Below are positions 35,140 through 47,711 of a DNA stretch of 64,000 nt, one piece after another. The notes under the pieces were generated by a model that was not told the origin of the DNA, did not search any database, and was given only the letters and a program-made list of their open reading frames with translations. The stretch covers positions 55,035,414 to 55,099,413 of the forward strand of contig CM057230.1 in assembly GCA_029891385.1 (NCBI GenBank). Reading direction: 5' to 3'. Origin of the DNA: Erythroxylum novogranatense. Lineage: Eukaryota > Streptophyta > Magnoliopsida > Malpighiales > Erythroxylaceae. The position numbers and the translations under genes were made by a program. Within the stretch, counting starts at the first letter, position 1; the number at the start of each line of letters is the position of its first letter.

Positions 35140-38100
35140 GGGTCTTTGCCATGACCAGAAGGTGCGCCGCAACCATCCAAAGTAGTGACGGTATGGCTAT
35201 GTTATTTGACTCTCCTGCTTATGTGTTAATTGATACTCGGCTCTACACATTCGTTCGTATCTGCAAGTATGAATTTGCATGTTGTGTGTCCTGAGACTAT
35301 GGATAACTTTCTAGTTGTTTGTACTCCTTTAGGGAGTAAGGTGGTGATTAGTTTGATCTATAAGAATTGTGAGCTCAGTATTGACGGTGCTAGACTGGTA
35401 GTAGATCTATTACCTCTAGACCTTCAAGGATTGGATGTTATATTGGGGATGGATGTCATAGAGAGGTACAAGGCGAAGCTAGACTGTAGTTTGAAAGAAG
35501 TAGAGTTTGATCTGGGAAATGATCATAAAGTGGTTTTTAAGGGGGACAGGAAACTGCCAGTACCGAGGATCATTTCGACTATGTTGGCTGACAACATGAT
35601 GAGCCAAGGGTGTGAGGCCTTCTTGGCGCATGTAGTGGATCCAGAAGTGAATGTGGGCAGATTAGGAGATTTTCAGATTGTGAGGAGTTTCTGATGTATT
35701 TCGGAGGAATTACGGGGTTGCCGCGGTGAGGAAATTGAGTTCAAATTGACTTGATTTCAAACCGCGCCAATCTCAATACCACCTACAGGATGGCTCCAAT
35801 GAATTAAGGGAGCTTAAGGAGCGATTAGAGGAATTCTGGAGAAGCGGTTCATCGATCGAAGTTTTCACCTTGGGAGCTCCGGTCCGTTGGTTAGGAAGAA
35901 GGATGGAACGTGGAGGATGTGTATAGACTACGGGAAGCTTAACAAGATGACGATTCGAATAAGTATCCTCTGCCGAGGATAGATGATTTATTCGATCACC
36001 GCAGCGGGCAAGGGTCTTTTCAAGATTGACTTAAGATCGTTATCATCAACTCCGAATCGTGAGTCCGATGTTAACAAGACAACTTCAGACCCGTTCAGGG
36101 CACTATGAATTCGTGGTCATGCCCTTTGATTGACCAATGCCCAAATGCCTTCATGGATCCGATGAGCAGGTGTTTAATGAATTCCTAGATCGGTTTGTCA
36201 TTGTGTTCATTGATGACATTCGTCTATTCTAAGGATGAAGGAGAGCATGAACGGCATCTCGGGATAGTATTGCGAGAGATTGAGAGAGCGAGGCAGTATG
36301 CCAAATTCAGCAAGTGTGAATTACGGCGCATGAAGTAGTTTTCCTTGGACATGTGATTTCCAGCAAGGGATTCATGTTGATCCGAGGAAAGTAGAGGCGA
36401 TGTGAACCGGCAAGAACCTAAGACGATGAAAGAGGTAAGGAGCTTCCTAGGTTTGGCGGGTTACTATAGGAGGTTCGTGAGAGGATTCTCAATGATAGCC
36501 GCCCCTATGACTAAGTCATTAAGAAAGAATCAGCAGCTCATATGGAATGAGGAATGTCGGAAGAGCTTTGAGGAGCTTAAGAACAGATTGACAAGTGCTC
36601 CAAGATTGGTTTTGCCCAATGGAGACCAAGGGTATCTGATGTCAAATGATGCTTCGAGGAAGGGTTTAGGATGTGTCTTGATGCAGGATGACAGGTAATA
36701 GCCTATGCTTCACGGCGATTGAAGCGAAGATGAGTTAAACTATCCGACTCATGACTTGGAGTTAGCGGTAATTTTGCTTTAAAGATATGGAGACACTATC
36801 TCAGATGGGGTTCGATAAGGGTCTTCGCGACCACAAAAGTCTTAAGTACATTATGAGTCGAAAGAGTTGAACTTAAGGCGAGACGATGGTTGGAATTGCT
36901 CAAGGACTATGATTTGATGATTGAATACCACCCGAGCAAAGCTAATGTAGTGGCGATGCATTAGCAGAAATCTTCGATAGCTCATGTTCAGCGGTTTACT
37001 TGCCTTTATTGGAGCAGATGGCCAAGTTGAAGATTAGTTTACAGCAGGATGAATCGATGGTATTGTTGCTCAATTTAGGGTGAGACCTATCCTTAGGGAG
37101 AAGGTCAAGGAGTTGCAGGAGCAGATGCGTAATTAAGTGGTGAGAGATGAAGTTCAACATGGTAAGCGATCGAAGTGCAAGTAAGGGATGATGGGCTAAT
37201 GGTGATCGGAAACAGGTTGTGTATTCCGAATGATAGGGCAGTTAAGGATGAGATCATGGATGAGGCACACAATGCGCCTTATTCCATGTACCCAGGCAGC
37301 ACCAGGATGTACAGAGATCTAAAGGAACATTTCTGGTGGAAAGGCATGAAGAGGGATGTAGCTGAATATGTGAGCAGATGTTTAGTGTGTCAGCAAGTCA
37401 AGGCTGAACACCAAGCACCTTCAGGCATGTTGCAGCCATTGTCCATTCCTGAATGGAAGTGGCAAAGGATCACGATGGACTTTTTGATGGGTTTACCCAG
37501 GACTAGTAGGAAGCATGATGCTGTATGGGTCATTGTAGACCGATTGACCAAGTCAGCCCATTTTCCGCAATTAAGCGAGCATGATTCATTGCAAGTCTTA
37601 GCCAGGAAGTATGTTAATGAAGTGGTGAGGTTGCATGGAGTTCCGGATTCTATAGTATCTGACAGGGATCCTCGATTCACATCGAGATTCTGGAGTTGTT
37701 TGCAGGAAGCTCTAGGGACTAAGTTGAATTTCATCTGACCTTTCATCCTCGATTTAATGGTCACCGAGATGACTATTCGCACCTAGAGGAATGCTCGGGC
37801 GTGTGTAATGGACTTCAAAGGAGCATGGGACTAACATTTGCCGTTGGTCGAGTTTGCCTATAACAATTCGTACCATTCGAGAATACAGATGGCTCCTTAT
37901 GAAGCCCTTTATGGCAGAAGATGCAGGACTCCGATATGTTGGGATGAAAAAGGTGAGAGGAAGCTAGTAGGACGAGTTGGTCGGATGACGATTGAAAAAG
38001 TGGATATAATCAAGCAGCGGCTTAAGGCAGCGAAGGACAGAATGAAAAGTTATGCAGATGCTCACAGAAAAGAAATGGAGTATGCAGTAGGTGACAAAGT

Positions 38101-38506
38101 ATTTCTTAAGACCTCTCCATGGAAAGGGGTCATGAGGTTTGGCAGGAAAGGGAAGCTAAGTCCTCGTTATGTAGGTCCGTATGAGATTTTAGAGAGGATC
38201 GGGCCGTTAGCTTATAGATTGGCATTGCCTCCAGAATTATCTCAGATCCATGATGTATTTCATGTTTCCATGTTGAGGAGGTACAGATCGATCCTTCTCA
38301 CATTATTCGGACCTCGAGGTTCAAATGAGTGATGATCGAGCTATGAGGAGATGCCATGCAATTCGGATAGCAAGGAGAAGGTCCTCGTGAACAAGACTGC
38401 TCAGTTGGTTAAAGTCCCGTGGAGGAACCATGCAATTGAAGAGGCGACGTGGGAACCATTGGATGCAATGAAGGAGAAGTATCCACACCTCTTTAATGAG
38501 TCGTAA
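35140..38506 (+). pseudogene. pol of element C: protease, RT, RNase H, integrase, chromodomain
   Basis: Protease sits at 35200-35480. Its active-site Asp-Thr-Gly is disrupted by one extra base (CTGG read as CTCGG), after which THSFVS and LQGLDVILGMDVIERY are intact. RT lies at about 35700-36330 with many frameshifts. RNase H is at 36400-36960 ([30 protein letters not shown]). Integrase at 37175-37880 shows HPGS-like [28 protein letters not shown], the core SDRDPRFTSRFW and then [20 protein letters not shown]. The C-terminus ([31 protein letters not shown]) leads to a chromodomain-like end (NHAIEEATWEP, YPHLFNES) with stop at 38506. A polypurine AAGGGGAGAAA precedes the right LTR. Confidence 0.9.
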
Positions 38507-38540
38507 GAATTTCGAGGACTAAATTTCTTAAGGGGAGAAA

Positions 38541-41404
38541 TATTAGCCGAAATTTTTCTTTTATTTTATTTTATTTTATTTTATTAATTAAGCATGGTTA
38601 GACCAATTAAGAAATTGAGTTAGCATGAATTAAATATGATAGCATTAAATAACATAAGACATTAATTAGCATGTATTAAATGTGTTAGTTGGATTAAATG
38701 AATGAAAGGTAATTTAATGTGTTAAGTGGGCCTAAGTAAATGGGTCCAAATGAAATAGAAAAGAAGAGGAAGGCATAAGATGAAGGTAGAATAAATAGGC
38801 TTGAGTTATGGGCTTAAGTTAAATGAAGGTAGTATAAGAAAATAAGAAGGAAGGAGGAAATAAGGAAGGAAGTAGATGGGCTTGGGCTTAAGTAAGTAGG
38901 AAGAGATAAAAGAAGGAGGATTTAAATGAGTTAGGAGAAGAAGAAAGAAAGAAACGAAAATAGAGAGGAGAGGAAGTGAGTTTGGTGAAGTGGAGAAGAA
39001 GAAGAAGAAAGGAAGAAAGGTGGTTTTCCAAGAGTTTTGGGTGAGTTTTGAAGAAAGTCCAAGAGTTAAAAGTGTGGAGGAAGGTTCAAGCTTCATTTTG
39101 ATACAAGAAATCTCTTGGTTAAGAAAAGGTTTAAGGTAAGTTATGATTTCAAAGTTAAGATTTTGTTTGGGTTTTTGGTTAGAAGGGTTGAGAATCAAGT
39201 GGGTTTAGTGATTCTAGAGTTAATTTCATGATTAAAGTTCATTGGGTTTTCAATTTTAGAAACCCTAAGTGATGTAAGGTTCTTTTCTTGTTATAAATGA
39301 AGGAGGATAAGAAAGAAGGGGAGAACAAGAAGAGGAGCTTCCTTAGGCAAGCTTAAGCAAGGATATAAGGTAGGTTCCATATTTATCTTTATGTATATAA
39401 GCAAATAAATGTTAATTAATGCATGTTATTAATGAGTTTTGATTACTTAGAAGATGCATTAAATGCTTGTAATTGAATGATGAATGTGGTTGTTGTAGAC
39501 CATTAATGCTTGTGTTAAATGCTTGATATTGATGTTGATGATTCGATGAAAATCGAGTTAGTATTGGATGAAATGGATGAAATGAGTAATGAATGCACAT
39601 TATGACTTGTGCATGAAATTGTACAATATGAAATATGCATGAAAGATAAGATTTTCAAGAAATAGTGAATTGGACAAGAATAGTTCAATCTTATGATTAT
39701 GCATGATTGTATGTTATGTGGGTAAGGTATAGTCCCAAGAACCGCACGTGCACGCCGACCATGAAAGCCTTCGCCGCCGCCTGATTGTGGCATAGGATGA
39801 TCCATTCATTGGACTCTCAAGATTTGCCCATGTAAGCTCATTAAATGAGATTACGTGGTTGCCAAGAATATGGACTTACCGAGCCATTTGAGATGTTTAA
39901 TTGTGATTACATGAGAATGCTAGAATTATGAGTGTTGAATTGTGAAAGATTATGTTTGTGTATTGATGAATGTTGAATGGTGCATGCATTATGACTTATT
40001 GAACAATTGCTAAAAGTATGAATAATAAAAGGACATGCTTGTTATATAAATATAAATGTGTTACCCATGAGCTAAAAGCTCACCCCCCAAAAAATTCTCC
40101 AGAAATGGCGGGATCCCGAGGAGCAAGCTTAAAGGCATTTACTCAAGATCTTCTTTTGGTCATGTTTTGAAAGGATCTTTCTAGTGATCAATGCTTTAGG
40201 TTGCATTTCGAGAAAACAGATGTATTTTGACAAGATGTATTTTGATTGAAATGTAATAGGCTTGAAATGCCTACTAAAGCATTGTAAAAACATTGTTTTG
40301 ATATGAATGAAATGCATGAATTATGATTTATCATGATCTCTCAAAATCCTTTACTATCATGTTTAAGCATGGTTTCCAAAGTTGTATGGAATTGTTTTGA
40401 AAATTCATGTGGGTAGATGAATGATGTAAGATTAAGTGAGATTATAGCATGTTGGGAGTGGAATTAATGAGTTGAGAGGTTTAGAAGTGTATATGGTGTT
40501 TGGAATAAGTCGAGAGAGTGTAGAGGTTAGGTTTTGAGTTCGAATAGATATAAGTCGAGTTATTGGACCCATAAGTCGACTTGTGAAGCTTTTGCATAAT
40601 AAGTCGACTTGTTTGTTAGATAGGTCGAGTTATTGGCCCCGATAAGTCGACTTGTTAGTGATAAGTCGACTTATTTTCCTCGATAAGTCGAGTTGTCAAT
40701 ATAAGTCGAGTTATGAGTGATTTTCCAGCATAAGTCAAGATGTTAGTCAAGTGTTGGGACATAGTTAGAGGCCGAATCTCATTTTGTGGTCTTCATCAAG
40801 GTTGTAGATCTAGATGTCTACTTTCTAATGGTGCAAAAACAAAAGAATTATGAGTCATAAATTAAAAGTTATGAGAATCGCGCCAAAAGAGTTCAAATTT
40901 GACTTTGGAAGCGAGCATGGTCTATTCTTTTGGGAATAAATCCCTCATCCGACCTCCAATTGAGGCGAGGCTTGAACCATTAACTTCCTAAGACTTGTAT
41001 CTTTCTTGCTACAGAAATAAGTCTCAATTTGAGTTAAATTGAGGAAGTTTACATCAAAGTCAGTGAGAGGTCAGTTAAGAGAGCATGTTGCGAGTAGGAA
41101 CTCCTTTAGGTTTCTGGAGCATATCTTGAGTTATAAAACCCCGATTGAGGTGATTTTTGACTTAAATTAAGCAAGAGTCATAAGGCTATGACTTACAAGA
41201 GAAATCAATTCGAAATTAGGGTTAAATGAAATAAACCCTACATGGAAAGAGTTGGATTCTGATAATGGGATCCAGCAGTTGGGGTCCGGTCTCCGGGTCG
41301 GGTCCCGACATCTGTGGTATCAAAGCAAGTGTCTCGGGGATGGGCTCCACCCGGGCTCATATTCCGGGACAGTTGGGGTCCGGTCTACGGATCGGGTTCT
41401 GACA
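38541..41404 (+). repeat. right LTR of element C, 2864 bp
   Basis: It is collinear with the left LTR along its whole length, with scattered single-base indels and substitutions. Several differences replace CTG or CAG in one copy by CG in the other (for example TTCTGACA here against TTCGACA on the left). It includes the captured PBS copy at 41315-41326 and ends before the AAGAA duplication. Confidence 0.9.
40550..40740 (+). repeat. ATAAGTCGACTT palindrome array (right LTR of C)
   Basis: Matches the left-LTR array copy for copy, so the array had this form when the element inserted. Confidence 0.85.
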
Positions 41405-41409
41405 AAGAA

Positions 41410-42000
41410 GGAGAAAGAAATCTGATAGGGCCAGAGTTACTTCAGATGATAGTCGATAAGATTAATCTAGTTAAACAACGGCTTAAGGCAACATAAGATA
41501 GAATGAAGAGTTATACTGATGCACACCGACAGGAGATGGAGTATGAATTCAGTGAAAAAGTCTTTCTTAAGACATCTCATTGGAAAGGAGTTATGAGGTT
41601 TGGCAAGAAGGGCAAGTTAAGTTCGAGATATGTGGGTCCATATGAGATCGTAGAGAGGATTGGACCGCTAGCCTATAGGTTGGTGCTACCACCAGAATTG
41701 TCACAGATACATGACATCTTTCATGTGTCCATATTGAGAAGGTACAGATCAGATCCATCCCACATCATTCAGACCACTGAGGTTCTTTTGAGAGATGATC
41801 TAAGTTATGAGGAGATTTTAGTAGAGATCATAGACACCAAGGAAAAGGTCCTCAAGAACAAGATGATTTAACTGGTCAAAGTCCGGTGGAGAAATCACTC
41901 TATTGAAGAGGCCGCATGGGAGCCCACGGAGGCCACGAGGAAAAAGTATCCATACCTTTTCAACAACTCATGTAAGAATTCCGAGGAAGAATTTTTTTAA
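41410..42000 (+). pseudogene. pol of element A, last part (integrase C-terminus and chromodomain)
   Basis: Resumes the frame of the 30787 island (GERNLIGPELLQMIVDKINL). It continues with [40 protein letters not shown] and VSILRRYRSDPSHII. After a stop at 41871 comes the chromodomain-like LVKVRWRNHSIEEAAWEP and KKYPYLFNNS, ending in TAA at 42000. A chromodomain here is the mark of chromoviruses, which use it to target chromatin. The polypurine GAGGGGGAGAAA lies before the right LTR. Confidence 0.9.
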
Positions 42001-44799
42001 GAGGGGGAGAAATATTGACCCCTGAAAATTTTTTTAGCATGATGAGACTAATTTTGGGGTCTTGCTAGATTATTTATGTTGGAATTGATTAGTTTGTTAA
42101 TGTGGGTAAAATAATATGACATGGGCTAAGGGTTTTGAACTATTAAAGTAGTAGGAGAGTATGAGGCCAATTTTGGCAAGTCACTTAAGCTTAAAAACCA
42201 TAAGGCATTAAAGTTAGATCAAAAGGGACTTTAGGCAATCTTTAATGGTGTAAAAGAGAAGAAAACGGGGTGTCTTGCTTTTGGAAGGAAAAAAATGAAA
42301 TTGAAGAAAGAAGGGAGAGAGTTTCGTGAGTTTAGAGAAAGAAAGGAGAGCAAGCTAGGTTTTGATTTTTCTTAACCTTCAAGAGGGATTTTAAGAGTGA
42401 TCAAGAAGGGAAAAAGGAAGGGAAAGATTAGAGCTTCCATTAGAGCTAAGAAAATCATTGTTTGGTGAAGATTTAAGATAAGTGTTTTGAATCTTTTGGA
42501 GTTTTGAAAGGATTGTGGTTCAAGAGCTTAGGAAAAGTGTGGGTATAAGTATTCCAGGATCAATTTCATGCATGGGGTCATTTGGGTTTTCCTATGTGAA
42601 TTCTTATGATTTGGAATTTTTTGTCAATGTTGAAGAAAATCAAGAAGGACAAGAGGAGCAAGAGGAGAGGCATATTTGAACAAGCCATAGTCAAGGACTT
42701 CAAAGTGAGTTTCACTTTTATAGTTAGGTGATAAGCTAATAAAAGTTTTCTGTCAATCAATGACGGTAATTAATTTTGCAACCACCTCATTCATGTGCAT
42801 TTAATGTTGTTAAATGCTGCAAGATTTTCCTACATGTATATACATAACTTGTGTGATAATTTATGAAAATTTGTTTTTAAAATGATTCTTTGAAATGATG
42901 CATGATTATGAAACCATACTTTTAGAAATAGTTTTTAAGATATAACAAGCATATAAAAAGCAAGTTTTCAAGAGAATGTGTCTTTTTAGGCACCAAGCTT
43001 ACAAGATTTTGAAATCTCTATGTTATGTGGGTTTGTGGTAGTCCCTCAAGAAACATCACGTGAACGTTGACCCAAGTATAGTCTTCTCCCGCCTGCCCGC
43101 TAGTGGCATGGAGCTCCCTCAAGGACACTCCCAAGAATTCACAACTACATAGGACCATTTCATTGGAAATGTGTAGTGCATCATGTTTTGGACTTACCCA
43201 AACCATTTGATGTATTTATGTGTCCCTGAAAAGTTGGTTGGAGTAATGCATTCATGATTTTCAATCATGACAAGTTAGTTTGACCATCTTAGTTTGACCT
43301 TCTGCATCGTCTTAGTTTGTATCATCATTTTCTGTTCCATTTTGATGCTTCAAAAGGTGGAATTTGTCTTTAAGGTCTTCATGAAAGTGAAAGATATAGA
43401 ACTATTCTTTAAAACCGTCAAAAAACAAAGTCAATCTGACATTTTTAGTGGGAGTTATGGCAATTGCACCAAGATAGGTACAAATTGATTGATGGTATAA
43501 ACATGTTCGATTCTTTCGGGTATAACTTCCTCATCCGACCTCCAAATGAAGTGATTTTTAAAGCAATGGATTCCTAACATCTTTTAATGTCTTTATATGA
43601 AAATTTGTATCTTTTGGGATTTGTTTTGAGAAAGTTTGCATTAGAGTAAGTGAGAGGTTGGTTGGGAGAGCATGATTGGGGTATGAACACGCTTTAACTT
43701 TTTAAGGATATCTTGAGCTGTAAAACTCCGATTAAGATGATTCTTGCTTCAAAGAAAACTAGAGACTTATGTTGTGTTTGGTTGCTGTCTTCAGGGGGCA
43801 GAGGCAGAAAGAGACGGAACAGAAGAGAAGGAACAGAACAGAAACTGGAGACAGTTAGGTGTTTGGTTGTGGTGGACGGGACAGATAAAATTATCCCCGT
43901 CCCAAGGACAAAAATGTGTTTGATTTTGATGAACAGAACCAAAAAACAGTATGAATGACAATATTGCCCTTGCAGTGTAATATGAGTAGATATAAGTAAG
44001 TAAGTGGTTATTATACAATTGTATGAATATTTATTTTAAGTAAATTTGTAATTTTATAATTACAATAAAATAAAATGAGATACCAAAATAATGATGGAAA
44101 TGTTAAACCTTTAAAATTAAAAGAAATGAGTTATTTAATATAAAATACCTACAAACTAAAATATTAAATTATAGGTTAACAAAAATTAAGTATGATTTAG
44201 AAATTGAAATACATAATAATGTAATAAAACATCTAAGCATTCATTCAATTAATGACATAATAATTTAGTACATAAACATTTAGTTAAATGTTTAGCGCTT
44301 ATGAAACTAATTACATAATAGAGTCAAAAATCGTACAAGTTATAATTTTAATACATAATACTAAAGTATATCATGCAAGCAATCATGGAATTAATTACAT
44401 AAGATGTTACAAATTGGTAGAAGTTAGAAATTGTAAAACTTAATAAATTAATAAAACATGTAATCATTCATGAAACAAATTACATAATAGGTATTAAAAA
44501 GTCCGACAAGTTCGAAATTGTTATACATAAAAAATTAACACAACATCTAGGCATTCATAGAATTCATTACATAATAAGTTGAAGATACATACAACCCTTA
44601 TATTTTATTAAGAATGTCGGTAATAATAATACCCAAAATTAAACCAACGACAACGAGTAAAAATCCTTGATTCCAAGCAATTTTCTTCTTCAAAGTAGCA
44701 ACTTGAATTTGGAGTTCATTTGTTGGAAGCGAAGATTGATACAGTATTAATGACGGTTCATTAGTGGTATGAACAATTTATTCATTCCGACGAGTCCGC

Positions 44800-45207
44800 C
44801 TATCAACATCGGTGAAAATAAAACAGTTACCCTCCTCCATTCATGCAGCACTTGCTTGCTGTCAACCTCTACACATTGCATGGTTTCATTCCAACCAAAG
44901 CCACTACAGTTCAACATGTCAAAAGCCGTTTGATATTTTCCTTCAACCTCTCAGTGCTTATTTTAACATGCCTCTTGTCAATGCCATAATCGGAAACTTG
45001 TCCACCGTCCTTTCAAAGAAGTTGGAAGGTACCAGTCTTAAATTGTCCATTATCAGTTCTATAACCAGCAACAACTGCCTCTTCCATAAATGTCACCAAT
45101 GCTTCTGTTTCATCTGAATTCCAGATTCTTGACATCTGACCTAAACCATGGAATGTCATTCCGCAAACAAAGCAACCAAACCATTTCCATAATATATTAA
45201 TCACCAT
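44800..45207 (-). pseudogene. Myb/SANT-like (Myb_DNA-bind_3) protein of the Harbinger
   Basis: The minus strand reads WNSDETEALVTFMEEAVVAG and DNGQFKTGTFQLL, then, after a frame change, HVK...ERLK and an FGWN-like/CVEVDSKQVL-like block. That is the order of the plant Myb/SANT-like domain (trihelix-like Trp-start, GxFKTGTFxxL, HVxxKxxxLK, FGWxxxxxxV). In PIF/Harbinger elements such a protein helps import the transposase and bind the ends. Frameshifts near 45013 and 44880 make it non-functional. Confidence 0.7.
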
Positions 45208-45375
45208 TATTTGAAACTTGTATGGAAATAAAGAAGAATATACATAAACTTATCACATTTGGTTAATATATAAAGTGAAATTAAACCAAAAGCCTCAAGT
45301 CAATTACAATGAAAGTGAAACAAAGTTCAGTACAATGCAATAAATAAAAACAGAAACTGAATTAAAGTTCACAAC

Positions 45376-45539
45376 TTAATGGTTTCCTCTCCAATCATCA
45401 TACATGTTCCTAGCTAACTCATCTCTCCATCGACTCCATTCATTAGTTGGCTCAACACGATCAACAAATTCAAGAAATGGTGCATCTTCCCCAATCGACA
45501 TATCCTCTTCTTCAAAAGGGGTCTGCTCTGCTGGATCAT
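45376..45539 (-). pseudogene. probable C-terminal exon of the Harbinger transposase
   Basis: After an acceptor (TTTGACAG) the frame reads DDPAEQTPFEEEDMS and EPTNEWSRWRDELARNMYDD, then stops at 45376. The acidic stretch and the EW..WRD.LA..M..D ending resemble the C-terminus of plant PIF/ALP1-like transposases. A donor-like GTAAGAC near 46862 on the minus strand could end an upstream exon. The nuclease domain itself is not found, so most of the gene is deleted. Confidence 0.5.
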
Positions 45540-47711
45540 CTGTCAAATGAGAAACTAAATGAAAATCAAATCAGGAATAATTGTCGCTTTGAGGGAAAAT
45601 GGTTAAAAAAAAGGCAAAGTTGGATATAAACTAGCCTTAGAACTTAACAAGAAAGCAGTTGTCACATAATTTTGCATCTAGAATAAGGAAGTTTAAATGG
45701 CTGTTAAAAGTAGCATCCTACTGAACTATGTATTTCCTCATATTCACACGCTAGTTTATGAAAGATTACAAATATGATTTATTTCAAACTTCACAAATTT
45801 TTATCTACAATATGTTTTGAGCTAAACAATGAAAACTAGGATGCTTAAGGCTATCAATTAATCACGAAGACATTAATCGTGTTAGCATTGAGTATTCTTC
45901 CAAAGTTTCTATAACACTCATGTTATTCAAGCCTGTTAGTAAAATTGCCTCAGGTGAAAATTTCTGGCTATGAAACAATCCCACATTATAGTTTTGCATG
46001 TCGGGAATGGAGAACAATCTAAAAATCTTTGTACAGAGAGGAACGTAAAAAGGATTTTGCAATTAATTGTTCTGAGTAAGCTGGCCTTGCAGTGTTTAAG
46101 GGAGCAACATCACCTTCATTCATAAACCTTTAACTTCAATATCATACTCTTTCTTACGATTCCAAATTGTGTCTCACAAATTGAAAAACGAATTTGCCAC
46201 ACTAATTACATTTATATAAAAAAAAGGCATAGACAATCTAAACACTTGGGGGCCTTTCACGCCTGCTGTTTCTACCCTTTCTTACACTCAACAGGATATA
46301 TCCATACAGAGTATTGTATTTCCATGGTCATGGAATATTCAGTGTAAATTCCCAGCATGGTTTTACATTAATATGTTTACTTTCCTTTTTCAGCAAAAAA
46401 TTCTAAAATTAGAAGCCCAACAACTTGTAAGTTACGTCATCAAGTTCCCTCCCCAAAAAGAGATTAATTGATCCCTGACCAACTATCACCTTATAAAGCT
46501 AAAATAACACATGAAACATGTCATAACAGGTGAATCTTTAGTACAAGAAAACCAAATAAAAAGTGAAACAAGAATAAGATTCCAGGTGAAGAACCCTCCA
46601 CTCATGAGATTTAAAGGCCGATAGAAAATCAACCACTAAATAAATATCAGATTACTTCATATAAACGGGGATAAGAAAAGGAGAAGAAAGATAACCCATC
46701 ACACCAGGGCATATAAAGCAAAACAGAGAAAACCCAGGCAAAAGATTTGGATCTTGAGGGCAGATTTGGATCATAGACCCAGAACAATCAGGGAAATGAA
46801 ACTGGAAAACAAAGACCAAAACAAAAAACAAAAAAAATTGAAAAAAGGGGAAAGTGTCTTACCCTCTGTAGAACATTGTGTCGGGGTCTTTGCTCTTCCT
46901 CTCAAAATTTGAACTTGTACTCCCAAAACTTCCTTCTTGCTCTGCCCACAACTCCGAAACTCCTAGACGTGCCGGTGACTCAGGGCATTTAAACGGTGTA
47001 GAGAACGGGTGATAGGTTTCGATGTTGTAAAATCAGGGTAATGTAGTAATTGCAAGTTTCCGTCCCGGGTCAGATAGAAATTGTACCATAGTCTGTCGAT
47101 GGACACAAAATTACCGTCTCCGTATTCCTGAGACGGGGACAAAATGGTGGAGACATAAAAGCAAACACCTTGGAGATGGATCATGTTGCGTCAGTTATGT
47201 TCTCTTGATTTAATGCTCATGTGATTTAATTTGCTGACCCCCTATTGCACTGTTATTTTTCATTTTTATTGTCCTTTTTTTATTTTTTTTCTTCTTCCTC
47301 CATAAAAGCAAGTAGAAATAAATTTTCCAGAAATTGACCCATATATGATGCTTCTAACTCACTTTAATTTCTTTACTTCCGAATTGTACCTAAAATAAAA
47401 TATGAATTAAAGTGAGTATCTTAAGCATTTTTATGTCAAATATCGCTAAGTGAAAATAATTAAAAATATCAACAATTAAGCACATATCAATGGAATTTTT
47501 GTGTCTCCGTCCACTGTCCCCATCCATGAGCACAGTAACCAAACACAGTGTTAGAGCTACAATTTATTTGAAGAATTCAAGTTGTATTTAGAGTGATTGA
47601 CTAGTATGGGCACACTAACCTTGTGGAATGATGGCATTAACCCTCTAGGGTAATAAGCACAAGGTTTATGACTCTGGTTATTGGGCTCTGAAAATGAGGT
47701 CCAACAAAACT

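Larger units (their letters stand above)
30832..41404 (+). mobile_element. Ty3/gypsy chromovirus C, nearly complete
   Basis: The termini are TATTAGCCCC at 30832 and TTCTGACA at 41404, with a perfect AAGAA duplication at 30827-30831 and 41405-41409. Two 2.87 kb LTRs that differ mostly by small indels flank gag and pol with a chromodomain-like end. Near-identity of the LTRs makes C the youngest LTR element of the stack. Its reading frames are broken by many one- to three-base losses, often where relatives have CAG or CTG, so some breaks may be consensus errors. Confidence 0.9.
43770..47550 (-). mobile_element. PIF/Harbinger-type DNA transposon, 3.8 kb, defective
   Basis: The ends carry inverted repeats sharing TGTGTTTGGTT(G/A)CTGT, starting three bases in from each end. 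The target duplication is TTA (43767-43769 and 47551-47553), and the left LTR of A preserves the unoccupied GACTTAGAGC site. TTA duplications and GTTTGGTT-type termini are typical of plant PIF/Harbinger elements. It holds a Myb/SANT-like gene remnant and a short exon resembling the transposase C-terminus, both on the minus strand, with no DDE catalytic core visible. Confidence 0.85.
19500..47706 (+). mobile_element. Ty3/gypsy chromovirus A (Tekay/Del-like), with nested insertions
   Basis: Both LTR ends are defined: start TGTTGGCCCC at 19500, end CCAACA at 47706. The flanking five-base duplication is perfect (AAACT at 19495-19499 and 47707-47711). Removing nested B, C and the Harbinger leaves an element of about 9.6 kb with 3.0 kb LTRs, gag, protease remnant, reverse transcriptase, RNase H, integrase and a chromodomain-like end. 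That order and the long LTRs suit the Tekay/Del branch. Stops in gag and pol make it inactive. The host site is the 3' LTR of copia G. Confidence 0.9.
42013..47706 (+). repeat. right LTR of element A, interrupted by a Harbinger and internally deleted
   Basis: It starts TATTGACCCC (TG changed to TA) and ends GGTCCAACA. Apart from the 43770-47550 transposon, about 1.9 kb remain. Compared with the left LTR it lacks about 1.1 kb between the sequences matching left-LTR 20755 and 21830, including nearly the whole minisatellite. Confidence 0.9.
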
